Below, piece by piece: positions 33,285 to 41,290 of a stretch of 64,000 nt of DNA. This DNA is from DASXMR01 sp036495525. Its GTDB lineage: Bacteria > Actinomycetota > Actinomycetes > Streptosporangiales > Streptosporangiaceae. Position numbers and translations under genes: made by a program. The DNA lies in NCBI GenBank assembly GCA_036495525.1, contig DASXMR010000100.1, positions 1 through 64,000 on the forward strand, given 5' to 3'. Under the pieces are notes generated by a model that saw nothing but the letters and a program-made list of their open reading frames with translations, made no database searches and was not told the DNA's origin. How positions within the stretch are numbered: the first letter of the stretch is position 1; every line of letters begins with the position of its first letter.

Positions 33285-34064
33285 TCACTCGGCCAGCGCG
33301 GCGAACCGCTCCTGGCGGAGCTGCTCGGCCCAGCTCTCCTCGGCTGGCTCAAGCGGCCGCAGCGGGCCTGCTGCCCAGCGCAGCAGCAGGTCGGCGAGCC
33401 CCGGGTTGCGCACCAGGGCCGGGCCGTGCAGGTAGGTGCCGACCACCTTGCCGGCGTAGGCACCCTCGGTGCCGTCGCCGTTGCCAACGCCGGTCGCGAC
33501 CCTGGCCAGCGGCCTGGCACCAGGCCCGGCCGTGGTGACGCCCTGGTGGTTCTCGAAGCCGGTCAGCCGCGGCACGCCGAGCTCGGGGTCGACGTCGGCG
33601 ACGATCTCGCCAACGCCGCGCCGCTGCCCCCGGCCGCTGGCGACGTCGAGGATCTCGAGCCCGGCCACCGGCTCGCCGTCGACACCGCCGAAGCGGCTGC
33701 CGAGCACCTGGTAGCCGGCGCAGACGGCGAACACGACTGCGCCGCGGCGAGCAGCGGCGGCGAGCCCGCCGTCGGCACGCAGCCGACGCGCGGCCAGCAC
33801 CTGCGGCAGGTCCTCGCCGCCGCCCATCAGGTAGATGTCGCCCTCGGCGGGCACCGCCTCGTCGGAATTGACCAGCACCGACTCGGCCGGGATACCGCGC
33901 AGCCTGGCCCGGCGCTCGAGCACCAGCAGGTTGCCGCGGTCGCCATAGGTGCTGAGCAGGTCCGGGTAGACCCAGACCAGCCGCAGCGGGTCGTGCGCGG
34001 CGCGCTGCCGTGGCGTTGCGTGCCGCCAGCGGCCAGGCGTCATCGGGTTGTCCTGCTGGCTCAT
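33285..34064 (-). CDS. gatD: Lipid II isoglutaminyl synthase, glutaminase subunit
   Basis: GatD supplies ammonia to MurT for amidation of D-glutamate in lipid II stem peptides. The 259-residue class I glutamine amidotransferase has the nucleophile Cys in VVFAVCAGYQVLG and the catalytic His in GTYLHGPALVRNP. The CobB/CobQ-like features are DIYLMGGGEDLPQ and LTGFENHQG. Its start overlaps the murT stop by four bases. Gram-positive cell-wall amidation is normally encoded by just this pair. Confidence 0.95.
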   Translation of the reverse strand: MSQQDNPMTPGRWRHATPRQRAAHDPLRLVWVYPDLLSTYGDRGNLLVLERRARLRGIPAESVLVNSDEAVPAEGDIYLMGGGEDLPQVLAARRLRADGGLAAAARRGAVVFAVCAGYQVLGSRFGGVDGEPVAGLEILDVASGRGQRRGVGEIVADVDPELGVPRLTGFENHQGVTTAGPGARPLARVATGVGNGDGTEGAYAGKVVGTYLHGPALVRNPGLADLLLRWAAGPLRPLEPAEESWAEQLRQERFAALAE

Positions 34065-35299
34065 GTCGTCCGCCCGATCACTGCCCGGATCTGCTGGAAC
34101 GCCGTGTAGTTGGCGATGACGTCGATGGCGCCGGCCGGTGCCCCGCTGACCGCGTCATCGAGGTCGCCGGCCAGCTGGAACGGCACCTGATCGGCCTCCA
34201 GCCGGACCGCCAGGTCGACTCGCCGCTCGCCGGTGACCAGGACCGGACGGCCGCGCAGCACCCGGTAGTCGACATCCCACAGCCAGGAGGTATCCCGGCC
34301 GTCGGGTTCCTGGGCGTTGACGGCCAGCAGCACCGGGCCGCCGTCGCGGCCGAGTACGTCGAACGCCTCAAGCCAGCCGGCCGGGTTCTTGGCCAGCAGC
34401 AGCCGCAGCGTCCGCCCGGCACGCTCTACCTGGGTATAGCGGCCTGCCACCGAACTGACCCGGCGCAGCCGGGGCAGCGCCTGGACCACGTCGGCGCCGA
34501 AGAAGTCGGCGGCGGCCAGCGCCATCACCGCGTTGGACCGGTTCGCCCGGCCGGGCAGCGTCAGCGCCAGCTCGGTCACCTTGCCCGCCGCGTCAATCAC
34601 CGCGCCGCCGTCGAGCACCCACCTGGCCGGCGGCCGGGCGAAGGCACATTCGCCGCATCGCCAGCCAAGCTCATCGCGGAGCAGGTGCGAGCCGCACTCC
34701 GGGCAGCACCACGAGTCCTCGTGCCAGCGCTGCCCGGCCGCCACCCAGGTCACGTCCGCTGCGGCGCCCGCCGCCCAGACGATCAGCGGGTCGTCAGCGT
34801 TGGCGATGACACGGCACCGGCCGGCCCCAGCCAGCGCCTCCCGCCAGCGCCTGGCGACCAGCCAGATCTCCGCTGCCCGGTCCATCTGGTCCCGGCTGAG
34901 GTTCAGCAGCACGACCGAGCGCGGCGCGGTCGCCCGGATCACGGCGGGCAGGTACCGCTCGTCGACCTCCAGGACGGCGTAGGGCGCGCTGCGCGAGCGG
35001 CCGAGCGCCGAGGCGAGGCCGGCGTCCATGTTCGAGCCGAACGCGTTGGAGGCGATGTCCTGGCCGAGCGCGGCCAGGCCCGCGGTGAGCAGCCTGGTCG
35101 TGGTGGTCTTCCCGTTCGTGCCGGTGACGAGGATGATCTGGCGGTCGGCTGCCAGCAGGCTGAGCAGGTCAGGCGCGACCCGCAGGCCGAGCACGCCGCC
35201 GATCACGGACCCGTCGCCGCGGCCGGTCAGCCGGGACATGGTGCCAGCCGCGCTTCCGATGGAAGTGGCGAGGCGGGCTCGCAGCGGGAGCTTGCTCAT
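34061..35299 (-). CDS. murT: Lipid II isoglutaminyl synthase, Mur ligase-like subunit
   Basis: MurT activates the D-Glu alpha-carboxylate of lipid II with ATP. The 412-residue protein has the Mur-ligase P-loop ILVTGTNGKTTTTRLL. A Cys4 zinc ribbon (CCPECG and CGECAF) is inserted in the central domain, as in characterised MurT. Further family features are YAVLEVDERYLP and LLNLSRDQMDR. The C-terminal DUF1727 part has VLLAVNAQEPDGRDTSWLWDVDY. Coupled with gatD by a four-base overlap. The upstream HerA-like gene ends 10 bases before this start and may be co-transcribed. Confidence 0.96.
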   Translation of the reverse strand: MSKLPLRARLATSIGSAAGTMSRLTGRGDGSVIGGVLGLRVAPDLLSLLAADRQIILVTGTNGKTTTTRLLTAGLAALGQDIASNAFGSNMDAGLASALGRSRSAPYAVLEVDERYLPAVIRATAPRSVVLLNLSRDQMDRAAEIWLVARRWREALAGAGRCRVIANADDPLIVWAAGAAADVTWVAAGQRWHEDSWCCPECGSHLLRDELGWRCGECAFARPPARWVLDGGAVIDAAGKVTELALTLPGRANRSNAVMALAAADFFGADVVQALPRLRRVSSVAGRYTQVERAGRTLRLLLAKNPAGWLEAFDVLGRDGGPVLLAVNAQEPDGRDTSWLWDVDYRVLRGRPVLVTGERRVDLAVRLEADQVPFQLAGDLDDAVSGAPAGAIDVIANYTAFQQIRAVIGRTT

Positions 35300-35309
35300 C
35301 GCGGCGATG

Positions 35310-38300
35310 CTATCCGGCTACCGGGACCTGATCGGCCTGAGCCTGCTGCGGGTACTGGTCGTCGCGGCCGACGATGAAGCGGCGCGGCCAGGACAGCACC
35401 GCCTCCAGCCAGCCGGCCACGCCCATCTCCCCGGCCGCCTGGCGCAGCTGCCCGCGGTGGCTGGCGCCGATCACCACGACGGCGAGGTCGTCGGCGAACC
35501 CCCGTTGGTCGTCTTCGCCGAGCAGGGCGTTCCAGGCGGGCAGCCGGTTGCGCCCAAGCTCCATCGACAGCGGGTGCCGGCGCAGCGCGCTGACCCGCTG
35601 CCCGATCTTGATGTCCGTCCGGTCGGCGATCCCGGTCAGCGGGTACTCGAGCCGCGGCGCCGGGGCGAAGGGGTCTGGCGGCCCTGCCCCGAACGGGCAG
35701 GCCCGCTCGATTTCGTGCAGCCACTGCAGCTGCGGGATCACCCAGTCAGCCCCTGGCCTGGCCCCGGCGCCCTTGCCGCCGGACAGCAGCTGGCTGGCGG
35801 TCGCCGCGATGGTCACAGCCAGCGCGTCAGGATCGAACCGGGCTCGCACGGCCAGCGCCCTGCCCTGCAGAGCCTGGTCGACCGCCGTCGCCAGCAGGCA
35901 GCCGGCCAGCCGGTCGCCAAGCGCGGCCCAGCGCTGGCGCAGCACCGCCGGCACCACCGGCAGGGGCCGGTTGACGAGGTAGGCCAGGGTCAGCGTCTCC
36001 GTCCAGACCCGCAGCCAGGCGTCATCGGCCGCGGCTGCCAGCAGGTCGGCCTCCCGCAGCTCGCGAGCGGTGCACGGGCGCCCGGTGGCGCAGGCCGGGC
36101 CGCAGGCGGGCGACCGCCTGGCTGCCAGCGGCGGCGGCGCCGGGGCGGCGCCGTCCGGCCCGGCAGCCTTCTCGCGGTCGCCGCCGAAGGGAACCCGGAT
36201 CCGCAGCGGCCGGTCCATCCCGTCGGCGAACACCGCGGCCTCCCCCGGCCGCAGCGAGACGACCTGCCGTGACTGGTTGTCGTCCAGGTTCATCGCCGCG
36301 CCGACTAGCTGCCTGTCGTCCTGGGCCGGCAGCCTGTGCACGATCTTGAGCGCGGTGTTCTTGATCACGTCAGGCACCAGCCTGGCCGGGATCTGCTCGG
36401 CGATGACGATGCCCTCGCCGTAGGCGCGGATCTCGGCCAGCAGGCTGGCGAACAGCTCGACCGCATGCGCGGCGGCGCCTTCCCGGCCGGCCCGCAGCAG
36501 CCGATGCGCTTCCTCGATGACGATCACGTGCCGCAGCCCGTCAGCCGGCTCGGTCCTGGCCCGCAGCCGCAGGTGCTCGGTGATCCTGATGATCAGGGTG
36601 CCGATCAGGAACGCCTTGTCCTCGTCGTTGGCCACATCCTCGATCGCGAGCACCACGTCGCGGCGCAGCAGCTCGCCGATGTCGGCCGGGTGGCCGCCCT
36701 CGAAGAACCTTCCCGCCGAGCCGGCCCGCAGCGAGCGCAGCCGCACGTCGACGAATCCGCGCACGTCGGCGCGCAGCTCCTTGCCGTAGCCGACGTCCTC
36801 GATGACCTCGAGCGCGGCGCGCCTGAGCCTGGCCAGGCTGGGCACGGCTGGACGCGCCGCCGCGCCGGGCAGGCTCCCGCCGGTGACCGGATCCCAGCCG
36901 CAGGACTCATAGGCGCGCTGCAGGGCCTGGGACATGATCTGCGGGAACGGCTCGTGCGCGTCGAACGCGGCCAGGAAGAGCGCCCGGACCATGTCGATGT
37001 GCGACTGCACCGGGTAGCCGGGCTCGGGCGCCAGCGGGCTGAGCGACAGCGGCACAGCGTGCGCGGCCGTCGGGCTGATGACCGTGACCTGGTCGGCCCC
37101 GCCGATCCGGCCGGCCATGGCCGCGTACTCGGACTTGACCGGCTCGACCGCGAGCCAGCAGATTCCCGACCGGGTCAGCTGCTCGAGCAGGTGCCGGACG
37201 GTCTGCGACTTGCCGGCCCCGGTGGCGCCCGTCACCAGCGCGTGCCGGTTCAGCGTGGCCAGCGGCACGCGGCAGGCACCGACCGGCCGATCCTGCCCGT
37301 CCAGGATGTCGCCGAGCCAGACCGCCTGGCCGTCGGCGCCGCCGTCAGCTGACGGCTGGCCGACCTCGCCGGTCAGGTCAAAGTGCCCGGAGTCCAGCAC
37401 GCGCACGCCGGGCACCTCCCGGCGCGGCAGCCCGGTCAGCGCGGCGAGCGCGCCGGCGGTCGCCGTGAACGGCACCTGCGACCCGTCGGCGGGGTCGGCC
37501 GCCATCGCGCCGAGCGCGTCGGCCAGGTCGCGCGCGCCGTCAGGCCCGCGCAGCCGGTAGGGATGCGCGCGCAGGTCGGCGGAGCCCACCAGCAGGGGGG
37601 CGATCAGGCGCAGCTCCTCCTCAGTCGCGGCCCCGGCGAGCACCCGGACGTTCCACAGCCCAGCCTCGCGGTAGGCGTCAAGCTCGGCGAGCCGGCGCTG
37701 CGCCGCCCTGGCCTCGAACCTGGCGTGCTCCTCGTCGTAACGGCTCAGCACGTTCAGCTGGCTGCGCAGCTCGGCGATCTCGGTGTCGATGAGATCAACC
37801 GGGTCGGCCACGACCAGCCAGCCGAACGGCCTGCCCATGAGCGTCGTCAGGGCTGACTCGAACAGCGTCGGCAGAGCCGCGAGCGAGCCGGGAGCCGCGG
37901 CGTGAGCTGGCAGCTGCCCGCCGGGCACCTGCCCGGCGCTGCCCGCTGCGGCGAAGCCGCCCGCCAGGTCGGCACCAGGCGCGGTTTCGGCCGCCGGGGC
38001 CGGCCGGCCGGGACACGGCGCCCAGACCAGGTAGTCGAGCTCGGTGAGCACATTCGCGGTGAAGCGGGTGCCGCGTGCGCCCCAGGGGAACAGCAGCTCC
38101 TCGCCGCCGGGCCGGCCGGCCGTGCCTGGCGGCTGGCTCCCCCCGCCTGACCCGCGATCCGGCGCGGGCGGCAGCGGGCCGGCGTTGGTGATCAGCTCGA
38201 GCGGCGCGCCGCCGCCGCGCGACAGCCATCCGGCCACGAACGGCCGCCGGTGCGCGGCCGCGCTCAGCGCAGCGGGCAGCACCGAGGCGTAGTCGCTCTG

Positions 38301-38390
38301 CGCTGTCCCGCCGAGGCTTGCGGCGCTGATGGTGTCGACCCGGTACCACTGGCCGGCCTGCCCGCCGCCGATGCCTTCTGCGCCCGCCAT
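35310..38390 (-). CDS. HerA/FtsK-type DNA-translocase-like ATPase (1026 aa)
   Basis: A large ATPase of the HerA-VirB4-FtsK group. Residues 1-350 form an N-terminal region without clear homology and with a low-complexity stretch near 130-165. The motor follows: VPLATLNRHALVTGATGAGKSQT (Walker A at about 388-395), VEPVKSEYAAM, FFEGGHPADI, Walker B HVIVIEEAHRLL (about 621-632) and AEQIPARLVPDVIKNTALKIVHRLPAQDDRQ with the arginine finger. A Cys cluster (CGPACATGRPC) lies near residue 760, followed by a helical C-terminal part. There is no transmembrane helix and no nuclease motif. HerA-type motors pump DNA or protein; the substrate is unknown. The ATG is 6 bases after TATGCA, suggesting a leaderless mRNA. 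A small GntR gene lies 95 bases upstream. Confidence 0.88.
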   Translation of the reverse strand: MAGAEGIGGGQAGQWYRVDTISAASLGGTAQSDYASVLPAALSAAAHRRPFVAGWLSRGGGAPLELITNAGPLPPAPDRGSGGGSQPPGTAGRPGGEELLFPWGARGTRFTANVLTELDYLVWAPCPGRPAPAAETAPGADLAGGFAAAGSAGQVPGGQLPAHAAAPGSLAALPTLFESALTTLMGRPFGWLVVADPVDLIDTEIAELRSQLNVLSRYDEEHARFEARAAQRRLAELDAYREAGLWNVRVLAGAATEEELRLIAPLLVGSADLRAHPYRLRGPDGARDLADALGAMAADPADGSQVPFTATAGALAALTGLPRREVPGVRVLDSGHFDLTGEVGQPSADGGADGQAVWLGDILDGQDRPVGACRVPLATLNRHALVTGATGAGKSQTVRHLLEQLTRSGICWLAVEPVKSEYAAMAGRIGGADQVTVISPTAAHAVPLSLSPLAPEPGYPVQSHIDMVRALFLAAFDAHEPFPQIMSQALQRAYESCGWDPVTGGSLPGAAARPAVPSLARLRRAALEVIEDVGYGKELRADVRGFVDVRLRSLRAGSAGRFFEGGHPADIGELLRRDVVLAIEDVANDEDKAFLIGTLIIRITEHLRLRARTEPADGLRHVIVIEEAHRLLRAGREGAAAHAVELFASLLAEIRAYGEGIVIAEQIPARLVPDVIKNTALKIVHRLPAQDDRQLVGAAMNLDDNQSRQVVSLRPGEAAVFADGMDRPLRIRVPFGGDREKAAGPDGAAPAPPPLAARRSPACGPACATGRPCTARELREADLLAAAADDAWLRVWTETLTLAYLVNRPLPVVPAVLRQRWAALGDRLAGCLLATAVDQALQGRALAVRARFDPDALAVTIAATASQLLSGGKGAGARPGADWVIPQLQWLHEIERACPFGAGPPDPFAPAPRLEYPLTGIADRTDIKIGQRVSALRRHPLSMELGRNRLPAWNALLGEDDQRGFADDLAVVVIGASHRGQLRQAAGEMGVAGWLEAVLSWPRRFIVGRDDQYPQQAQADQVPVAG

Positions 38391-38485
38391 AGAGGGTGCA
38401 TATCAGTCGACCCCCAGCGATTGCCACCCACTTGGCCGAACGCGCTGCCCTTACCTGCCGCCTGGCGGCGGTCTGCCCTGCTCAG

Positions 38486-38746
38486 CTAAGCCTGCCGGCG
38501 GCTGGCCGGCTCGGTCACGAACACGCCCTTGCCGCGTTCTGGCTCTACCAGCCCCTCATGCCGCAAGATGGCCATGGCGGCGTCGACGGTACGTGCCGAT
38601 ACCTCGTAACGCTGGCGGAGCATCCGCTTGGACGGCACAGCGCGCCGGGGCGGTATCTCGCCGGACTCGATCTGGGCGCGGATGATTTCCGCGAGCTGCC
38701 GGTAGAGCGGCTCGCGGTCGTCGTGGTCCACTTCGGTCCGCGGCAT
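38486..38746 (-). CDS. Small GntR-family regulator (YtrA-like)
   Basis: An 86-residue protein consisting almost only of a GntR winged helix: EPLYRQLAEIIRAQIESGEI, PSKRMLRQRYEVSARTVDAA and GLVEPERGKGVFV. It lacks the usual large effector domain, as in YtrA-like repressors of transport or export genes. The start giving MPRTEVDHDDRE is preferred; a much longer upstream frame is non-coding in composition. It is divergent from the 202-aa gene and 95 bases ahead of the HerA-like gene, so it probably regulates one or both. Confidence 0.87.
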   Translation of the reverse strand: MPRTEVDHDDREPLYRQLAEIIRAQIESGEIPPRRAVPSKRMLRQRYEVSARTVDAAMAILRHEGLVEPERGKGVFVTEPASRRQA

Positions 38747-38761
38747 GGAAGTCACCGTAGA

Positions 38762-38837
38762 TACCTGGTGGTACCCGCTTGCCACCGTCGGCACCCCGGG
38801 ATATCGCGTGACAGCATGGGACAACCCGAGATATGTT
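38762..38837. promoter_or_regulatory. Divergent promoter/operator between GntR and the 202-aa gene
   Basis: TACC-N4-GGTA (38762-38773) lies just upstream of the GntR start. CCCGGGATAT (38795-38804) and CCCGAGATAT (38825-38834) form direct repeats exactly 30 bases apart; the second overlaps the -10 box. For the plus-strand gene, GTGACA (38808-38813) and TATGTT (38832-38837) have an 18-base spacer. The ATG follows the -10 by six bases, so a leaderless transcript is likely. Confidence 0.6.
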
Positions 38838-38843
38838 GGCTGC

Positions 38844-39452
38844 ATGACCGGTGAGTTATGGCACGTGGCGCGCGTCGGGCGAGCTGAGGCGCGGTACCTG
38901 GCCAGCCGCGAGCGCGGGCCACTGAGTGGCCATCCAGGGCAGGCCATCGACCTCGGCGATGGCTGGATCCGCTTCGACGGCAAAGCTGTCGCGGTGCTGC
39001 GCGGACTTGACTACCACGCCGACGGCCGGATCTCCGACGACGACGGCCCGGTGCTGCACTTCGGTCGCGACCGGCACCCGGTGATCCCGGACGGTGACTG
39101 GCGAGTACCGGGCCAGTCCACGGACATCGCCTGGCAAGCCGCGTTCGCCAGCCAGGCCAGCGAGGTCATCGCTAGCTACACCGCCTGCCGCCGCTATCTG
39201 CCTGGCCGCCAGGACCAGCGCGTCGAGGCAGCGGGAGCCGACGTCGCGCACGCCGACCTCGTCAGCCTGGCAACAGATTTCCGCGATTACTTCGACATCT
39301 GCTATCAGTGGTCACCTGATCTGCGGGCGATGGTCTTCACCGCGCGCCGCCGCCTCTACGAGGACGGCGTGCTCACCCTCACCGGGCAGCCGGTCACCCG
39401 CCGCACCGCGGCCGAGCTGCGCGAGGCGCTTGAGGCACGAACCGGCAGCTAG
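38844..39452 (+). CDS. Uncharacterised 202-aa protein
   Basis: I do not recognise this protein. It is soluble, with an N-terminal beta-rich half (LWHVARVGRAEARYLASRE, DGWIRFDGKAVAVLRGLDYH, GPVLHFGRDRHPVIPDGDW). A helical half follows (QASEVIASYTACRRYL, LVSLATDFRDYFDICY, DLRAMVFTARRRLYEDG). There are no metal or nucleotide motifs. The ATG at 38844 sits at the expected +1 of a leaderless promoter. A longer in-frame start 33 codons upstream would place coding sequence over the promoter and GntR operator and is rejected. The stop overlaps the phzF-like stop within CTAG. Confidence 0.72.
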   Translation: MTGELWHVARVGRAEARYLASRERGPLSGHPGQAIDLGDGWIRFDGKAVAVLRGLDYHADGRISDDDGPVLHFGRDRHPVIPDGDWRVPGQSTDIAWQAAFASQASEVIASYTACRRYLPGRQDQRVEAAGADVAHADLVSLATDFRDYFDICYQWSPDLRAMVFTARRRLYEDGVLTLTGQPVTRRTAAELREALEARTGS

Positions 39453-40279
39453 AGCTCGGCCACGCCGGACAGGCAGGTAACAGTTCCGCCGCCAACCCAG
39501 ATGGTGCCGTCCTGGTCCTGCGAGATGTGCACCCGGCCGCGGCGGCCCAGCGCCGTCCCCTGGCTGGCCACATAGGGCGCGGCGGCCAGGCCGTCGGCGA
39601 GCAGCCACTGAGCTACTGCAGCGTTCAGGCTTCCGGTGACCGGGTCCTCGCCGGTCGCTCCGCCGCCGGGCACGAACGCGCGCACCTCGAACGCCTCCGG
39701 CGCCCCGTCAGGGTAGGGGCCGACGACGCCGATATCGAGGTCGACGGCTCCCGGCCGCAGCGCGAGCACCTCGTCGGCGGTGCGCAGCAGCACCGCGACC
39801 CAGCCAGGTCCGTTGTCCGCCCACCGGGCACTGACGATCTGCTCGCGGCTGATCCGCAGCACGGCGGCCAGATGCTCGGTCAGCTCCTGGTCGGCCGGAC
39901 CGGCACGCAGCAGCGGCGGCGCGGCGAAGGCGAGCCGCTCGCCCGCCTGCCGGATCCTGATCAGCCCGGCCGCGCACTGCTGCACGATCGTTCCAGGCTT
40001 GCGCGGCGTGCCGCCAGCGGTCAGCCACGCGTGACAGGTGCCGAGCGTTGGATGCCCGGCGAACGGCAGCTCAGCCGACGTGGTGAAGATCCGCACCCGG
40101 TAGTCGGCGCCGTCTTCGGCAGGCGGCAGCACGAAGGTCGTCTCCGACAGGTTGGTCCAGCTGGCGAACTGCTGCATCTGCGCGTCGCTGAGGCCGTGTG
40201 CATCAAGCACGACGGCCACTGGATTGCCCAGGTACGGGATCGTGCTGAAGACGTCCACCTGGCGAAACTGTCGCTGCAC
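39449..40279 (-). CDS. PhzF family isomerase
   Basis: A 276-residue PhzF-like protein with the diaminopimelate-epimerase fold. Landmarks are FRQVDVFSTIPYLGNPVAVV, LSETTFVLPP with the catalytic Glu, RIFTTSAELPFAGHPTLGTCHAWL and GEDPVTGSLNAAVAQWL. The phenazine enzyme isomerises trans-2,3-dihydro-3-hydroxyanthranilate; most bacterial relatives, probably including this one, have other unknown substrates. There is no phenazine operon nearby. I chose the GTG giving VQRQFRQVDVF; an in-frame start 17 codons upstream has an Arg-rich, non-conserved sequence. Confidence 0.88.
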   Translation of the reverse strand: MQRQFRQVDVFSTIPYLGNPVAVVLDAHGLSDAQMQQFASWTNLSETTFVLPPAEDGADYRVRIFTTSAELPFAGHPTLGTCHAWLTAGGTPRKPGTIVQQCAAGLIRIRQAGERLAFAAPPLLRAGPADQELTEHLAAVLRISREQIVSARWADNGPGWVAVLLRTADEVLALRPGAVDLDIGVVGPYPDGAPEAFEVRAFVPGGGATGEDPVTGSLNAAVAQWLLADGLAAAPYVASQGTALGRRGRVHISQDQDGTIWVGGGTVTCLSGVAEL

Positions 40280-40341
40280 CCACCCGAGTCTGCCACGCGG
40301 CCGCCGACGCCTCATCGCACCGCTGCTCACCGCCCTGGTGG

Positions 40342-41202
40342 TCAGCCTGGCTGGGCCGGATGCGGGCCAGGCAGCACGGACAGCTCGCTGGGATAAGCGT
40401 CCGGCGGCGCGGCGAGCACCCAGGCGATCATCGAGGCCAGCGAGCTCGGCTGGATGCAGCGCTGCGGGTCATATGGCCGGCCGAACCCGGCGCGGATCGA
40501 GCGCAGGCGCTCGGTTGCCGTGGCGGCCGGATACACAGAAGTGACCCGGACCCCGTGCTCAGCTTCCTCGTCGCGCAGCGAGTCAGCCAGTTCGCGCAGC
40601 GCCGCCTTGCTGGCCACGAAGGCTGACCACCGCGGCACGGCGCGGATGCCAGGAGTGGCGTTGACGAACACGACGTGTCCCCGCGCCGCCCGCAGTGCTG
40701 GCAGCAGCAGCCTGGTCAGCTCGGCCGCAGCAGCGACATTGACGGCGAGCACGCGCTGCCAGCTGCCTGGTTGCATGTCAGCCACCGCGCCGATGTCCGC
40801 GACCCCCGCACAGTGCACAAGCGCGTCTAGCCGGACTGGCTCGCCAGCTAGGCCAGCCGCATCGCCGGGACCGATCCGGTCAGCTGGACCAGCACAGTCA
40901 CCCGGACCAGCCCCGTCAGCTGTACCAGAACCGTTCGCTGGACCAGCGCCCTCAGCTGGACCAGCCAAGCCACTCGAACTGGGCTTGGCGCCTGGACTTG
41001 ATGCGCCAGCGGCGAGGCTGGCCGCAATCGAGGCCGGGTCGGCGAGGTCAGCAACGACCGCCCGGCCGCCGATCGCCTCGAGCCTTGCCTGGCCGTCCTG
41101 GTCCCGGCACAGCCCTGTGACCTCGTGCCCGGCACCGAGCAACTCGGCAACCAGCGCTATTCCGATCCCGCCCGCAGCGCCGGAGATGAGGATCGTGCCC
41201 AC
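40342..41202 (-). CDS. Short-chain dehydrogenase/reductase-like protein with altered active site
   Basis: A 286-residue SDR. The NAD(P) motif is ILISGAAGGIGIALVAELL, with VHCAGVADIG and AVNVAAAAELTRLLLPAL in place. Two features are abnormal. First, the catalytic YxxxK is FVASK (Phe at about 195, Lys at about 199), and the catalytic Ser region reads NATPG. Second, residues about 67-120 are a low-complexity Gly/Ala/Pro/Asp insertion made of GPAD/GAGP-like repeats. Removing it leaves a normal SDR length. The GTG at 41202 is preceded by GGGAG; a 67-codon upstream extension is rejected. It lies 88 bases after the 754-aa gene on the same strand. Catalysis may be lost. Confidence 0.82.
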   Translation of the reverse strand: MGTILISGAAGGIGIALVAELLGAGHEVTGLCRDQDGQARLEAIGGRAVVADLADPASIAASLAAGASSPGAKPSSSGLAGPAEGAGPANGSGTADGAGPGDCAGPADRIGPGDAAGLAGEPVRLDALVHCAGVADIGAVADMQPGSWQRVLAVNVAAAAELTRLLLPALRAARGHVVFVNATPGIRAVPRWSAFVASKAALRELADSLRDEEAEHGVRVTSVYPAATATERLRSIRAGFGRPYDPQRCIQPSSLASMIAWVLAAPPDAYPSELSVLPGPHPAQPG

Positions 41203-41290
41203 CGCCGCCGTCTCCCTTTGCTTCTGGCCGCGGGCCACATGCTCGCGGAGGCTGACCGGGCCGAGCCGCTCGTGCATCTGCCGTGGCGGG

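Noticed and set aside
39449..40279. Phenazine biosynthesis cluster
   Set aside because: Only a PhzF-like protein is present. PhzF relatives are common outside phenazine producers and no phzA/B/D/E/G genes are nearby.
40860..40990. Short CTGGACCAG-like tandem repeats as a possible regulatory array
   Set aside because: They are in frame inside the SDR gene and encode the GPAD/GAGP insertion.
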